A DNA stretch of 64,000 bases, taken from the NCBI GenBank assembly GCA_963765555.1, contig CAVXWX010000005.1:186001-250000 (forward strand). The letters run 5' to 3'. The notes beneath the pieces were generated by a model. The model was not told where the DNA came from. It worked only from the letters and a program-made list of their open reading frames with translations, and ran no database searches. Origin of the DNA: JL08 sp963765555. Its GTDB lineage: Bacteria; Pseudomonadota; Alphaproteobacteria; Rhodobacterales; Rhodobacteraceae. A program made the position numbers and the translations under genes. Shown in pieces: positions 50,922 to 59,143 of this stretch. How positions within the stretch are numbered: the first letter of the stretch is position 1; every line of letters starts with the position of its first letter.

Positions 50922-51619
50922 CAGACCTGCCCGCGATTGGACCCATGGCAACAGATGCGCTGAACCAGATACGCGAACATGCCGATCCCGAACGCGCAAC
51001 GGGGGCCAAAGCCTATCACAAGGCGGATCGCATCTATCTGGGCGTGGCCAATCCGGTGCTGAACGATCTGACCAAAGACTGGCGTCAGACATTGACGGTG
51101 CCGGATCGCATTACACTGGCCACCGATCTGTGGCGCACCGATATTTACGAGGCCCGTCTGGCTGCTGCCAAGGTCCTGACACAGGCGCGCATTCGTCCGG
51201 ACGAGGCCGTCTGGGATCTGATCACAAGCTGGGTGCCCGATTTTGACAGTTGGGCGATTGCGGATCACGCCTGTATGGCCGGGCAAAAGCGTCTGGTCGC
51301 CGATCCGGACCGTATTGCAACCGTCGCGCACTGGGCCACATCCGATCATATGTGGACGAAACGGGCGGCGCTGGTGATTACGCTGCCTTGGACAAAACAG
51401 AACCATCCCAAGCCGCAAGAGCGTGAAATCCGCGAAACCGTGCTGGGCTGGGCCGCAACCTATGTCGATGACAAGGCGTGGTTCATCCAGAAAGCGGTGG
51501 CATGGTGGCTGCGCGACCTGAGCAAACACGATCCGGACCGTGTGCGGGCATTTCTGGACATTCACGGCGACCGGATGAAACCCTTTGCCCGCAAGGAAGC
51601 GGCCAAATATCTGGCTTAG
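50918..51619 (+). CDS. AlkD-like DNA alkylation repair protein
   Basis: This 233-residue HEAT-like repeat protein resembles AlkD DNA glycosylases that remove cationic alkylated bases. Typical pieces are the WRTDIYEARLAAAKVLTQAR helix pair, DSWAIADHACMAGQ with the conserved Trp/Asp, and FIQKAVAWWLRDLSKHDPDR. It overlaps glmS by ATGA, so it is the third gene of that unit. It is the second alkylation-repair gene in this window; the AlkC-like one is at 948-2072. It converges on a lipoprotein gene with a 4-nt overlap of stops. Confidence 0.88.
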   Translation: MTDLPAIGPMATDALNQIREHADPERATGAKAYHKADRIYLGVANPVLNDLTKDWRQTLTVPDRITLATDLWRTDIYEARLAAAKVLTQARIRPDEAVWDLITSWVPDFDSWAIADHACMAGQKRLVADPDRIATVAHWATSDHMWTKRAALVITLPWTKQNHPKPQEREIRETVLGWAATYVDDKAWFIQKAVAWWLRDLSKHDPDRVRAFLDIHGDRMKPFARKEAAKYLA

Positions 51620-52098
51620 GGCAGCGCGAAAACCTGCAGTTCAACCAACGCCGTTAACGGTGCTTCGATCACGCGGAACGCGGCCAGCGACAACTGGCTT
51701 CCGGCGGTGCTTGGCCCGTTCAACGGGCGCAATTCCACCTGAACGGATTTTCCCGTATCCGCGAACAGAACCCGCCCCGCCTGTTCCTGTGCGACCAAGG
51801 GCGTTTTCATCCAGAACCCCGGCTCGCCTGGCGCGCCCAAAGACGCGATGGTTTCTCCCAGTGCCTGTTCCGCGGACACAGGGGCCGCGCGCGCCGCTTC
51901 TTTCTGGGCCTCGGTTGTGGTGTCGAACTCTTCCACTGTTTGGGCCTGCGCTGACGGAACTGTTTGTTCGCTTTCCAGCGGCGCGGCATCAAGTGCAGGG
52001 CTTTCCGGCTCTGCCCCGGGAAAGACAGAGCGCACCAGTCCGCAGCCAGACAGCCCGAAACACAACACGCCGACGATACAGAACGAAATGACCTTCAT
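51616..52098 (-). CDS. Predicted lipoprotein of unknown function
   Basis: The 160-residue protein has a short signal ending in FGLSGC, a good lipobox (Cys19). It is followed by an acidic, Pro/Ser/Glu-rich stretch to about residue 85 and a C-terminal globular part (GFWMKTPLVAQEQAGRVLF). It overlaps the end of the convergent AlkD gene by 4 nt and is divergent from moaA. Envelope location is expected; no known family recognised. Confidence 0.75.
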   Translation of the reverse strand: MKVISFCIVGVLCFGLSGCGLVRSVFPGAEPESPALDAAPLESEQTVPSAQAQTVEEFDTTTEAQKEAARAAPVSAEQALGETIASLGAPGEPGFWMKTPLVAQEQAGRVLFADTGKSVQVELRPLNGPSTAGSQLSLAAFRVIEAPLTALVELQVFALP

Positions 52099-52147
52099 AC
52101 CGAACCCTAACTTCTGGCGTTCACGGCATCAATTGCTTCTTGCCCTC

Positions 52148-52176
52148 TTGCCGATAGGGCGTAGGCGCTTTACCTA
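52148..52176 (+). promoter_or_regulatory. Candidate promoter of moaA giving a leaderless transcript
   Basis: TTGCCG (52148-52153), a 17-nt spacer and TACCTA (52171-52176) would start transcription at about 52183-52184, the A of the moaA ATG. No Shine-Dalgarno sequence is seen upstream. The -10 match is moderate. Confidence 0.35.
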
Positions 52177-52183
52177 TTCGCGT

Positions 52184-53191
52184 ATGAATGCGCCCCTGAT
52201 TGATCCCTTTGCCCGTGCAATCACCTACCTTCGGGTGTCGGTGACGGACCGTTGCGATTTTCGCTGTGTCTATTGCATGTCTGAAAACATGACCTTTCTG
52301 CCCAAGAAAGACCTGCTGACACTGGAAGAACTGGACAGGATGTGCAGCACTTTTGTCGGCATGGGCGTGCAGAAACTGCGCATCACAGGCGGCGAACCGC
52401 TGGTACGGCGCGATATCATGACATTTTTCCGCAGCATGACGCGTCATCTGGACAGCGGCGCGCTTCAGGAACTGACGCTGACAACCAACGGTTCTCAGTT
52501 GGAACGCTTCGCGCAGGACCTGTTTGACGCCGGTGTACGCCGCGTGAACGTATCGCTGGATACACTGGACGAGGAAAAATTTGCCGATATCACCCGCTGG
52601 GGCCGGTTGCCCCAGGTGCTGCGCGGCATCGACGCGGCCCAAAAGGCGGGCCTGCGGGTCAAGATCAACGCGGTCGCGCTGAAAGGCTTTAACGAGACGG
52701 AATTGCCCACAATCACCCAATGGTGCGCCAGCCGAGATATGGACCTGACCTGGATCGAGGTCATGCCGATGGGCGACATCGGAAACGAGGACCGGTTGGG
52801 CCAGTACTGGTCCCTCAAGGATGTGCGCGCAACCTACGCCCAGCACTATACCGTGACCGATCTGGCGGAACGGACCGGCGGACCGGCGCGCTATGTCCGG
52901 CTGGAAGAAACCGGCCAGAAAATCGGGTTCATCACGCCGCTGACCCATAATTTCTGCGAAAGCTGCAACCGCGTCCGGCTGACCTGCACCGGTGAATTGT
53001 ATATGTGTCTGGGGCAGGAAGACATGGCCGACCTGCGCGCGCCCTTGCGCGACCATCCCGATACGGTTGAACCGCTGCAAAATGCCATTCGCGCCGCGAT
53101 CGAACGCAAGCCAAAGGGCCATGATTTCGATTATTCGCGCCAAAAGCTGGATGGTCAGATGCCACGGCACATGAGCCACACAGGCGGCTGA
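52184..53191 (+). CDS. moaA: GTP 3',8-cyclase (molybdenum cofactor synthesis)
   Basis: MoaA is a radical SAM enzyme that turns GTP into 3',8-cyclo-GTP, the first step of molybdopterin synthesis. The SAM cluster motif CDFRCVYC is at about residues 24-31 and the second cluster is held by CESCNRVRLTCTG in the C-terminal part. The ITGGEPLVRRDI block is conserved. It is 335 residues from ATG 52184; an open frame continues far upstream, but that part is antisense to the lipoprotein gene. The usual C-terminal GG dipeptide (HTGG) is present, supporting full length. It starts the moaA-waaA-glycosyltransferase unit. Confidence 0.96.
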   Translation: MNAPLIDPFARAITYLRVSVTDRCDFRCVYCMSENMTFLPKKDLLTLEELDRMCSTFVGMGVQKLRITGGEPLVRRDIMTFFRSMTRHLDSGALQELTLTTNGSQLERFAQDLFDAGVRRVNVSLDTLDEEKFADITRWGRLPQVLRGIDAAQKAGLRVKINAVALKGFNETELPTITQWCASRDMDLTWIEVMPMGDIGNEDRLGQYWSLKDVRATYAQHYTVTDLAERTGGPARYVRLEETGQKIGFITPLTHNFCESCNRVRLTCTGELYMCLGQEDMADLRAPLRDHPDTVEPLQNAIRAAIERKPKGHDFDYSRQKLDGQMPRHMSHTGG

Positions 53192-53194
53192 TCC

Positions 53195-54481
53195 ATGCCC
53201 CGTCCGACGCTGGTTTACCGGCTATATGTCGCGATCAGCGCCCTGCTCGCCCCGCTGGCGTTTCGCCGTATTTCCAAGAAACTGGCCGCGCAGGATGTTC
53301 CGGCACCCCGCATCCGCGAACGTCTGGGGCGCGCCACGATGCCCCGCCCCGATGGCCCCCTGATCTGGTTCCACGCGGCAAGCGTCGGCGAAAGCCTTTC
53401 GGTGCTGACGCTGATTGCGCGCCTTGGCACCCTGCACCCTGACCTGTCCTTTCTGATCACATCCGGCACGGCCACGTCGGCCAAGCTGATTGCGCAGCGC
53501 CTGCCGCCACGCGGCGTGCACCAGTTTGCCCCCCTTGACGCGCGCGCCCCGCTGAACCGGTTTCTGGCCCATTGGCACCCCGATGGCGCGGTATTCGTCG
53601 AAAGTGAACTGTGGCCACAAATGCTGATCCGCACCAAGGCGACAGGCATTCCCATGGTTCTGCTGAATGCACGCCTGTCGGACAAATCGGTACGCACTTG
53701 GCACAAACTACCCGCGACGGCGGCGCTGTTGCTGGAACAGTTTGACAGGGTTCTAACTCAGAACCAGATAACCGCAGACAATCTGGTCGCCCTCGGGGCC
53801 GATCCGGCGCGCGTTGCTGTGGGCGAAAACCTGAAAGCCACATCAGCCCCGTTGCCGGTTGATCCTGCGGCGTTGGAAGCGATGCAGGCACAGATCGGCC
53901 CCCGCCCTGTGTGGGTCGCCAGTTCAACCCACGCCGGGGAAGAGGAAATTGTGCTGGACGCGCACAAGTTGTTGCTGGCCAACCACCCCGACCTGTGCCT
54001 GATCCTTGTTCCCCGCCACCCCGAGCGTGCCGACACGGTCAAAGCCCTGATCACACAGGCCGGTCTGCGGTTCGCCCAACGCAGCGCGGAGGCGCCCCTT
54101 GCGCCCGACAGCCAAGTTTATCTGGCCGATACATTGGGGGAAACCGGCCTGTGGTACACGCTGTGTCCGCTGGTGTTCTTGGGCGGATCGCTGCTGCCAA
54201 TCGGCGGTCACAACCCGTTCGAGGTCGCGCAGGCAGGTGGCGCGGTGGTAAGTGGGCCGCATGTGACGAATTTCGCCGAAACGTTTGACGCGTTGCAGGA
54301 GGCCGGTGCAGTGCGCATCGTAAATGACAGCGCAGAACTGGCGCTGGTCATGAAAACGCTTCTGGATGCGCCCGGCGAACTGGATGCCATGCGCACGGCC
54401 GCAACAGGCTTTGTCACCGCGCAAAGTGATCGGCTTGACACCGTCGCCACAAACCTTTCACGCGATCTGCAACTGCGCTAG
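53195..54481 (+). CDS. waaA: 3-deoxy-D-manno-octulosonic acid (Kdo) transferase
   Basis: WaaA adds Kdo from CMP-Kdo to lipid IVA at the inner membrane. The 428-residue GT-B protein has an N-terminal hydrophobic anchor (residues 3-22), the acceptor-site FHAASVGESLSVLTLI with its conserved Glu, ESELWPQMLIR, VASSTHAGEEEIVLDAH and the donor-site FLGGSLLPIGGHNPFE. It follows moaA by 3 nt and precedes an LPS-type glycosyltransferase by 9 nt. Confidence 0.95.
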   Translation: MPRPTLVYRLYVAISALLAPLAFRRISKKLAAQDVPAPRIRERLGRATMPRPDGPLIWFHAASVGESLSVLTLIARLGTLHPDLSFLITSGTATSAKLIAQRLPPRGVHQFAPLDARAPLNRFLAHWHPDGAVFVESELWPQMLIRTKATGIPMVLLNARLSDKSVRTWHKLPATAALLLEQFDRVLTQNQITADNLVALGADPARVAVGENLKATSAPLPVDPAALEAMQAQIGPRPVWVASSTHAGEEEIVLDAHKLLLANHPDLCLILVPRHPERADTVKALITQAGLRFAQRSAEAPLAPDSQVYLADTLGETGLWYTLCPLVFLGGSLLPIGGHNPFEVAQAGGAVVSGPHVTNFAETFDALQEAGAVRIVNDSAELALVMKTLLDAPGELDAMRTAATGFVTAQSDRLDTVATNLSRDLQLR

Positions 54482-54490
54482 CTAGGTCAT

Positions 54491-55534
54491 ATGCCCGATC
54501 TATACGTCACCAATTTCAATCGCAATTTCACCGGTGTATCGGCAACGGCGGCCAATGTGATCCGCCAGCAGGTGAACGGGCATGATCTGCGCCTTGTCGG
54601 CCACGCCCTGCCCGGCGCGCCTGCGCCGATCAGCAAGGCGGCGGCCAAGACATTGTCGCGCACCCCGCCAGCAGGGCGCGATTTTGCGATCTGGCACGTG
54701 CGCCGCAATCCCGAAATGCAAACCGCGATCTGGGCGCGCGATGTCCTGCGTCTGCCGATCCGGATCGTGTTCACCTCGGCGGCGCAACGGCTGCATTCGG
54801 CCTATCCACGCTGGCTGATCCGCAAAATGGACGCGGTGATTGCCACAACGGACCGCGCGGCCGATTTTGTGCCCCATGTGCGCGCCGTGGTGCCGCACGG
54901 CGTTGATACCGATCTGTTCACACCTGCCGAAAACCGCGCCAATGCGTGGGCCGCTTCGGGCTATGGCGGCACCATGGGCATCGCGACCGTGGGGCGCATC
55001 CGCCCGGAAAAGGGCACTGACCTGTTTGTCGAGTCCATGCTGCACCTGCTGCCGGACCTGCCCGATGCGGTTGCGCTTGTTGTCGGACGGGCGGCCAAGG
55101 AGCATCTGGGGTTTCTGAACAAACTGAAATCCAGAATTTCCAGCGCCGGTTTGCAGGATCGTATCCTGTTCATCGGGGAAACCGCGCCCGATGCCCTGCC
55201 CGCGCTGATGCGCGCGCTGACCCTTGTTGTGCAACTGCCCCGCTATGAAGGCTACGGCATGGTTCCGCTGGAAGGCATGGCCTCGGGCGTGCCCTTCGTC
55301 GGGTCGGACGCAGGATATTACAACGCCTTTAGCGCGCAGGGAAAAACCGGTGTGGTCGTTGCACAAGGTGATGCACAGGCGGCGTCAGAGGCCGCCCGCG
55401 CGATCCTGTCAGATCGCATCCGCCACGCAGCGATGGCGAAATCCGCGCGGATGATTGCGGAAAAAAGCTTTAGCGCCGCAGCGGAAGCCGCTGGAATAGA
55501 ACAGGTTTATCAGGACGTATGGGCGGGGCGCTGA
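54491..55534 (+). CDS. Glycosyltransferase family 4, probable LPS core (LpcC-like)
   Basis: This 347-residue GT-B glycosyltransferase has the nucleotide-sugar region TVGRIRPEKGTDLFVESML and the EX7E-like segment PRYEGYGMVPLEGMASGVPFV. The N-terminus (VTNFNRNFTGVSATAANVI) resembles LpcC, the mannosyl transferase of the inner core in rhizobia. Its position after waaA supports a core-sugar role. The exact sugar is not known. Confidence 0.85.
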   Translation: MPDLYVTNFNRNFTGVSATAANVIRQQVNGHDLRLVGHALPGAPAPISKAAAKTLSRTPPAGRDFAIWHVRRNPEMQTAIWARDVLRLPIRIVFTSAAQRLHSAYPRWLIRKMDAVIATTDRAADFVPHVRAVVPHGVDTDLFTPAENRANAWAASGYGGTMGIATVGRIRPEKGTDLFVESMLHLLPDLPDAVALVVGRAAKEHLGFLNKLKSRISSAGLQDRILFIGETAPDALPALMRALTLVVQLPRYEGYGMVPLEGMASGVPFVGSDAGYYNAFSAQGKTGVVVAQGDAQAASEAARAILSDRIRHAAMAKSARMIAEKSFSAAAEAAGIEQVYQDVWAGR

Positions 55535-55541
55535 CGCGCCC
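55526..55541. terminator. GC-rich hairpin at the convergent gene end
   Basis: GGGCGC, TGAC, GCGCCC forms a 6-bp stem that includes the glycosyltransferase stop codon, in the 28-nt gap before the convergent amidohydrolase stop. No U-tract follows, so its role as terminator is weakly supported. Confidence 0.3.
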
Positions 55542-55562
55542 GCCGCCCATGTTTCGCCCGCC

Positions 55563-56729
55563 TTAGGCCGCGGGCATCCGCTGTTCCACAATCTCGGCCC
55601 ACCAGCTGCACCCTGCCGGAATAGCCTCGTCGTTGAAATTGTATTCGGGGTGGTGCACCGCCGCCGTATCGCCGTTACCGACCAGAATATAGGCACCGGG
55701 GCGTTCTTCCAGCATATAGGCGAAATCTTCGGCCCCCATGACGAGCGCGGCGTTTTCATCGCAATCGCCTGACACTTTACGCGCCACCTCGGCGGCAAAG
55801 CGGGTCTGTTCTTCGGAATTCACCATTACGGGATAACCCGGATGCATGATCACGTTGGCACTGCCGCCGAACGTGGCAGCCGTGCCTTCGCAGATCGCTT
55901 TCAGCCGCGCGATGGCCAAGGTCTGCACTTCGGCGCTCATCGTGCGGATTGTGCCCTTGATATGAACACGTTGCGGGATGACATTGAATGCGTTTGACGA
56001 GGTTTCAAATGACGTGACAGACACCACGACCTGATCCACCGGATTGGCATTTCGGCTGGCGATGGTTTGCAAGCCCAGCACGATGTGGCTGGCGATGACG
56101 GTTGTATCAATGGTTTCATGCGGCTTGGCCGCGTGCCCGCCCCGCCCTTCGACTTCAATTTCGAACTGGTCGGTGGATGCAAAAAACGCACCCGGACGGA
56201 TCGCGAAACTGCCCACGGGATGGCCCGGCCAGTTGTGCATGCCGTAGACCTCGTCAATGTGCCAACGTTCCATCAACCCGTCTGCACACATTTCGCGCCC
56301 ACCGCCGCCACCTTCTTCGGCGGGCTGGAAAATGATCACCACCGTGCCGTCAAAATTGCGGGTTTCGGCCAGGTATTTGGCCGCCCCCAGCAACATCGCG
56401 GTGTGTCCGTCATGACCGCAGGCATGCATCGCATTCGGGGTTTTGCTGGCATAGTCCAGCCCCGTCTGTTCGTGGATCGGCAGCGCGTCCATATCGGCGC
56501 GCAGCCCGATCACCTTGCCGCTGGTGTTGGATTTGCCATGGATCACTCCGACAACGCCGGTGCGCCCGATACCGGTTGTCACCTCGTCACAGCCAAAGGC
56601 CTTCAGCTTGTCCGCGACCAAAGCGCTGGTGCGGTGCGTTTCGAACAGAATTTCGGGATGTTCGTGAATGTCACGTCGCCATGCGGTGATTTCGTCGTGC
56701 ATTTCAGCAAGTCGGTTCTTGACGGGCAT
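55563..56729 (-). CDS. M20 family amidohydrolase (hippurate hydrolase-like), copy 2
   Basis: The 388-residue metallo-amidohydrolase likely cleaves N-acyl amino acids. The metal-binding residues are in ACGHDGHTAMLLGA and EEGGGGGREM, with the DMDALPIHE segment before and the C-terminal GAEDFAYMLEERPGAYILVG. It is about half identical by eye to the next gene, so the pair is a tandem duplication. ATG 56729 begins MPVKNRLAEMHDEI, parallel to the neighbour start MPIKNRFAEMHAEI. Confidence 0.9.
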   Translation of the reverse strand: MPVKNRLAEMHDEITAWRRDIHEHPEILFETHRTSALVADKLKAFGCDEVTTGIGRTGVVGVIHGKSNTSGKVIGLRADMDALPIHEQTGLDYASKTPNAMHACGHDGHTAMLLGAAKYLAETRNFDGTVVIIFQPAEEGGGGGREMCADGLMERWHIDEVYGMHNWPGHPVGSFAIRPGAFFASTDQFEIEVEGRGGHAAKPHETIDTTVIASHIVLGLQTIASRNANPVDQVVVSVTSFETSSNAFNVIPQRVHIKGTIRTMSAEVQTLAIARLKAICEGTAATFGGSANVIMHPGYPVMVNSEEQTRFAAEVARKVSGDCDENAALVMGAEDFAYMLEERPGAYILVGNGDTAAVHHPEYNFNDEAIPAGCSWWAEIVEQRMPAA

Positions 56730-56791
56730 CTGTTTGCTTTCCTTATAAATGGGCCGGTGCATCACGGCACCGGCACCTTGACCGCACCTGT

Positions 56792-57958
56792 TCAGGCGAC
56801 GGGCATACGTGTTTCGACCATTTCGGCAAACCAGCTACAGCCTGCCGGAATGGCCTCGTCATTGAAATTGTATTCGGGGTGGTGGACGGTTGCGCCGCCC
56901 CCGTTGCCCAGAAAGATATAGGCGCCGGGGCGTTCGTTCAACATGAATGAAAAATCCTCGGCCGCCATGATCGGGGCGGTATCGTCTTCTACCTCGCCCG
57001 CCACAGCGCGCGCCACGTTGGCCGCGTATTCGGTATTGGCAGCGGCATTGACCGTGACGGGATAGCCGTCTTCCCACACCACATCCGCAGTGCAGCCATA
57101 GGCCTGCGCCGTTGCCGTGGCCAATGCAATGATCCGGTCCTTGACCTGTAATCGCACCGCTTCATCCAGCGTGCGCACAGTGCCGCCCATCTTCACCGAT
57201 TGCGGGATCACATTGGTCGCATCATTGTCACTGTGCAGTGAACAGACCGACACAACCACATGCGCCAGCGGATCGATATTGCGGCTGGCGATGGATTGCA
57301 GCGCGATCAACACATGCGCCGCCGCCAGATTGGGATCAATCGCCTCGTGCGGGGCGGCGGCGTGGCCTCCGCGGCCCGTTACGGTAATGAAAATCTCATC
57401 GGCCGACGCCATTAAGGCACCGGGGCGGATCTGGAATTTTCCCACATCCACACCGGGGGCGTTGTGCAGGCCATAAACCTCGTCAATGTTCCAACGCTCC
57501 ATCAACCCGTCATTGACCATTTCGCGCCCGCCCCCGCCGCCTTCTTCGGCAGGCTGAAAGATCAGCACAACCGTGCCGTCAAAATTGCGGGTTTCCGCCA
57601 GATATTTCGCCGCGCCCAGCAACATCGCCGTGTGCCCGTCATGACCGCAGGCGTGCATTTTGCCCGGTGTCTTGCTGGCGTAATCCAGCCCCGTGGCCTC
57701 GTGTATGGGCAAAGCATCCATATCGGCGCGCAATCCGATCACGCGGCCCGATGTGTTGGTCTTGCCACGGATCACGCCCACAACGCCGGTCTGCCCGATG
57801 CCGGGGGTAATGTCATCCACCCCGAATTCGGTCAGCCTGTCCTGCACGAACGCCGCTGTTTCATGTACGTCGAACTGCAATTCGGGATGCTGGTGCAGGT
57901 GGCGGCGCCAACCGGTGATTTCGGCGTGCATTTCGGCAAAACGGTTCTTGATCGGCAT
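56792..57958 (-). CDS. M20 family amidohydrolase (hippurate hydrolase-like), copy 1
   Basis: This 388-residue paralogue of the following gene has the same motifs (HACGHDGHTAMLLGA, EEGGGGGREMVNDG and AAEDFSFMLNERPGAYIFLG). It differs in the substrate-domain middle part, for instance HNAPGVDVGKFQIRPGALMA versus HNWPGHPVGSFAIRPGAFFA, so substrate ranges may differ. It starts 3 nt after argE-like gene's stop, so all three hydrolases are in one operon with the ABC ATPase. Confidence 0.9.
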   Translation of the reverse strand: MPIKNRFAEMHAEITGWRRHLHQHPELQFDVHETAAFVQDRLTEFGVDDITPGIGQTGVVGVIRGKTNTSGRVIGLRADMDALPIHEATGLDYASKTPGKMHACGHDGHTAMLLGAAKYLAETRNFDGTVVLIFQPAEEGGGGGREMVNDGLMERWNIDEVYGLHNAPGVDVGKFQIRPGALMASADEIFITVTGRGGHAAAPHEAIDPNLAAAHVLIALQSIASRNIDPLAHVVVSVCSLHSDNDATNVIPQSVKMGGTVRTLDEAVRLQVKDRIIALATATAQAYGCTADVVWEDGYPVTVNAAANTEYAANVARAVAGEVEDDTAPIMAAEDFSFMLNERPGAYIFLGNGGGATVHHPEYNFNDEAIPAGCSWFAEMVETRMPVA

Positions 57959-57961
57959 GAC

Positions 57962-59134
57962 CTATCCTTCGGTTTCAAGACGCTGCACCAACCGCTCCAT
58001 AAAGGCGACACCGGCGTTGAACTGCGCAACTGTCACATATTCGTTGGGCTGATGGGCTTGCGCGATGTCTCCGGGGCCACAGATCACCGCTGAATACCCC
58101 GCCGCCTGAAACTGCCCCGCCTCGGTGCCATAGCTCACAACATGACCGGCATTGTCGCCTGTCAGGGCGCGCACCAGCATTTCGGCTTCGCCTTCGGGTT
58201 CGGGTTGCAGCGGGGGAACGGAAAAATGTTCGCGGACATCAATGCGCGCGTCGGGATGAACCGCCTGCATTTCGGCCTCGACCTCGCGCACGCGGGCGAG
58301 ATAGCGTTCGCCCCACTCTTCCATCCGTTCGCCTGCCACGGCGCGGAAATCCATATCGAACCGGCAATCCTTGGCGGTGATGTTATGCGCGGTACCGCCT
58401 TCGATCATGCCCACATGCACTGTGGTATAGGGCGGTTCGAACATCGCGGCCAGATCGGTGGGCTTGGCCGCCCTGTTGGCGGCGTTCATCTCGTTCGCCC
58501 ATTCGATCAGCTTGGCACCGGACATGATCGCGTTCACGCCCGTATGCATCAGGGAAGAATGCACCTCGAACCCGATGACGTGGGTGGCAAAGCCCTGCCC
58601 GCCCTTGTGGCCTGTCACGGCCTTCATCATCGACGGTTCACCGACAATCACGGCCGATCCCTTGGGCAGCACCGGTTGCATTGCTTCGATCATGGGCGGC
58701 GCGCCGGTACAGCCGACTTCCTCGTCAAAGCTAAGCGCCAGTTGCAGTGGCCGTTTCACACCGCGATGATGTGCCTCGACCAGGGCCCAGATTGCCAGCG
58801 CGTCAAAACCTTTCATGTCGCAGGTGCCGCGTCCGAAATACTTGCCGTCTTTTTCGACAACCGTGAACGGGTCTGTATCCCACGGCTGGCCGTCGACCGG
58901 CACCACATCGGTGTGGCCGGACAACACGATCGCCCCTTCGATGATGGGGCCGACATGGGTAAAAACCGCCGCCTTGTGCGGTTGATCCGGATCGGTCCAG
59001 CGGTGGGATGTGATGCCCTGACTGTCCAGATAGGTTTGCACCCAATCCACCAGCGGCAGGTTTGTATCACGGCTGACCGTTGGAAAGGACACCAGTTTGT
59101 CCATGATGTCCTTGGCGCTAAGACGCGTTGTCAT
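57962..59134 (-). CDS. argE: Acetylornithine deacetylase-like M20 peptidase
   Basis: This 390-residue zinc hydrolase removes the acetyl group from N-acetylornithine or related N-acyl amino acids. The motifs are SGHTDVVPVDGQPWDTDPF, GRGTCDMKGFDAL, SFDEEVGCTGAPP and the C-terminal GPGDIAQAHQPNEYV. The third hydrolase with a similar fold in this operon suggests that the transporter brings in acylated amino acids or peptides. Other biosynthetic arg genes are absent, so a catabolic role is possible. Confidence 0.85.
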   Translation of the reverse strand: MTTRLSAKDIMDKLVSFPTVSRDTNLPLVDWVQTYLDSQGITSHRWTDPDQPHKAAVFTHVGPIIEGAIVLSGHTDVVPVDGQPWDTDPFTVVEKDGKYFGRGTCDMKGFDALAIWALVEAHHRGVKRPLQLALSFDEEVGCTGAPPMIEAMQPVLPKGSAVIVGEPSMMKAVTGHKGGQGFATHVIGFEVHSSLMHTGVNAIMSGAKLIEWANEMNAANRAAKPTDLAAMFEPPYTTVHVGMIEGGTAHNITAKDCRFDMDFRAVAGERMEEWGERYLARVREVEAEMQAVHPDARIDVREHFSVPPLQPEPEGEAEMLVRALTGDNAGHVVSYGTEAGQFQAAGYSAVICGPGDIAQAHQPNEYVTVAQFNAGVAFMERLVQRLETEG

Positions 59135-59143
59135 GTGTTTTCC

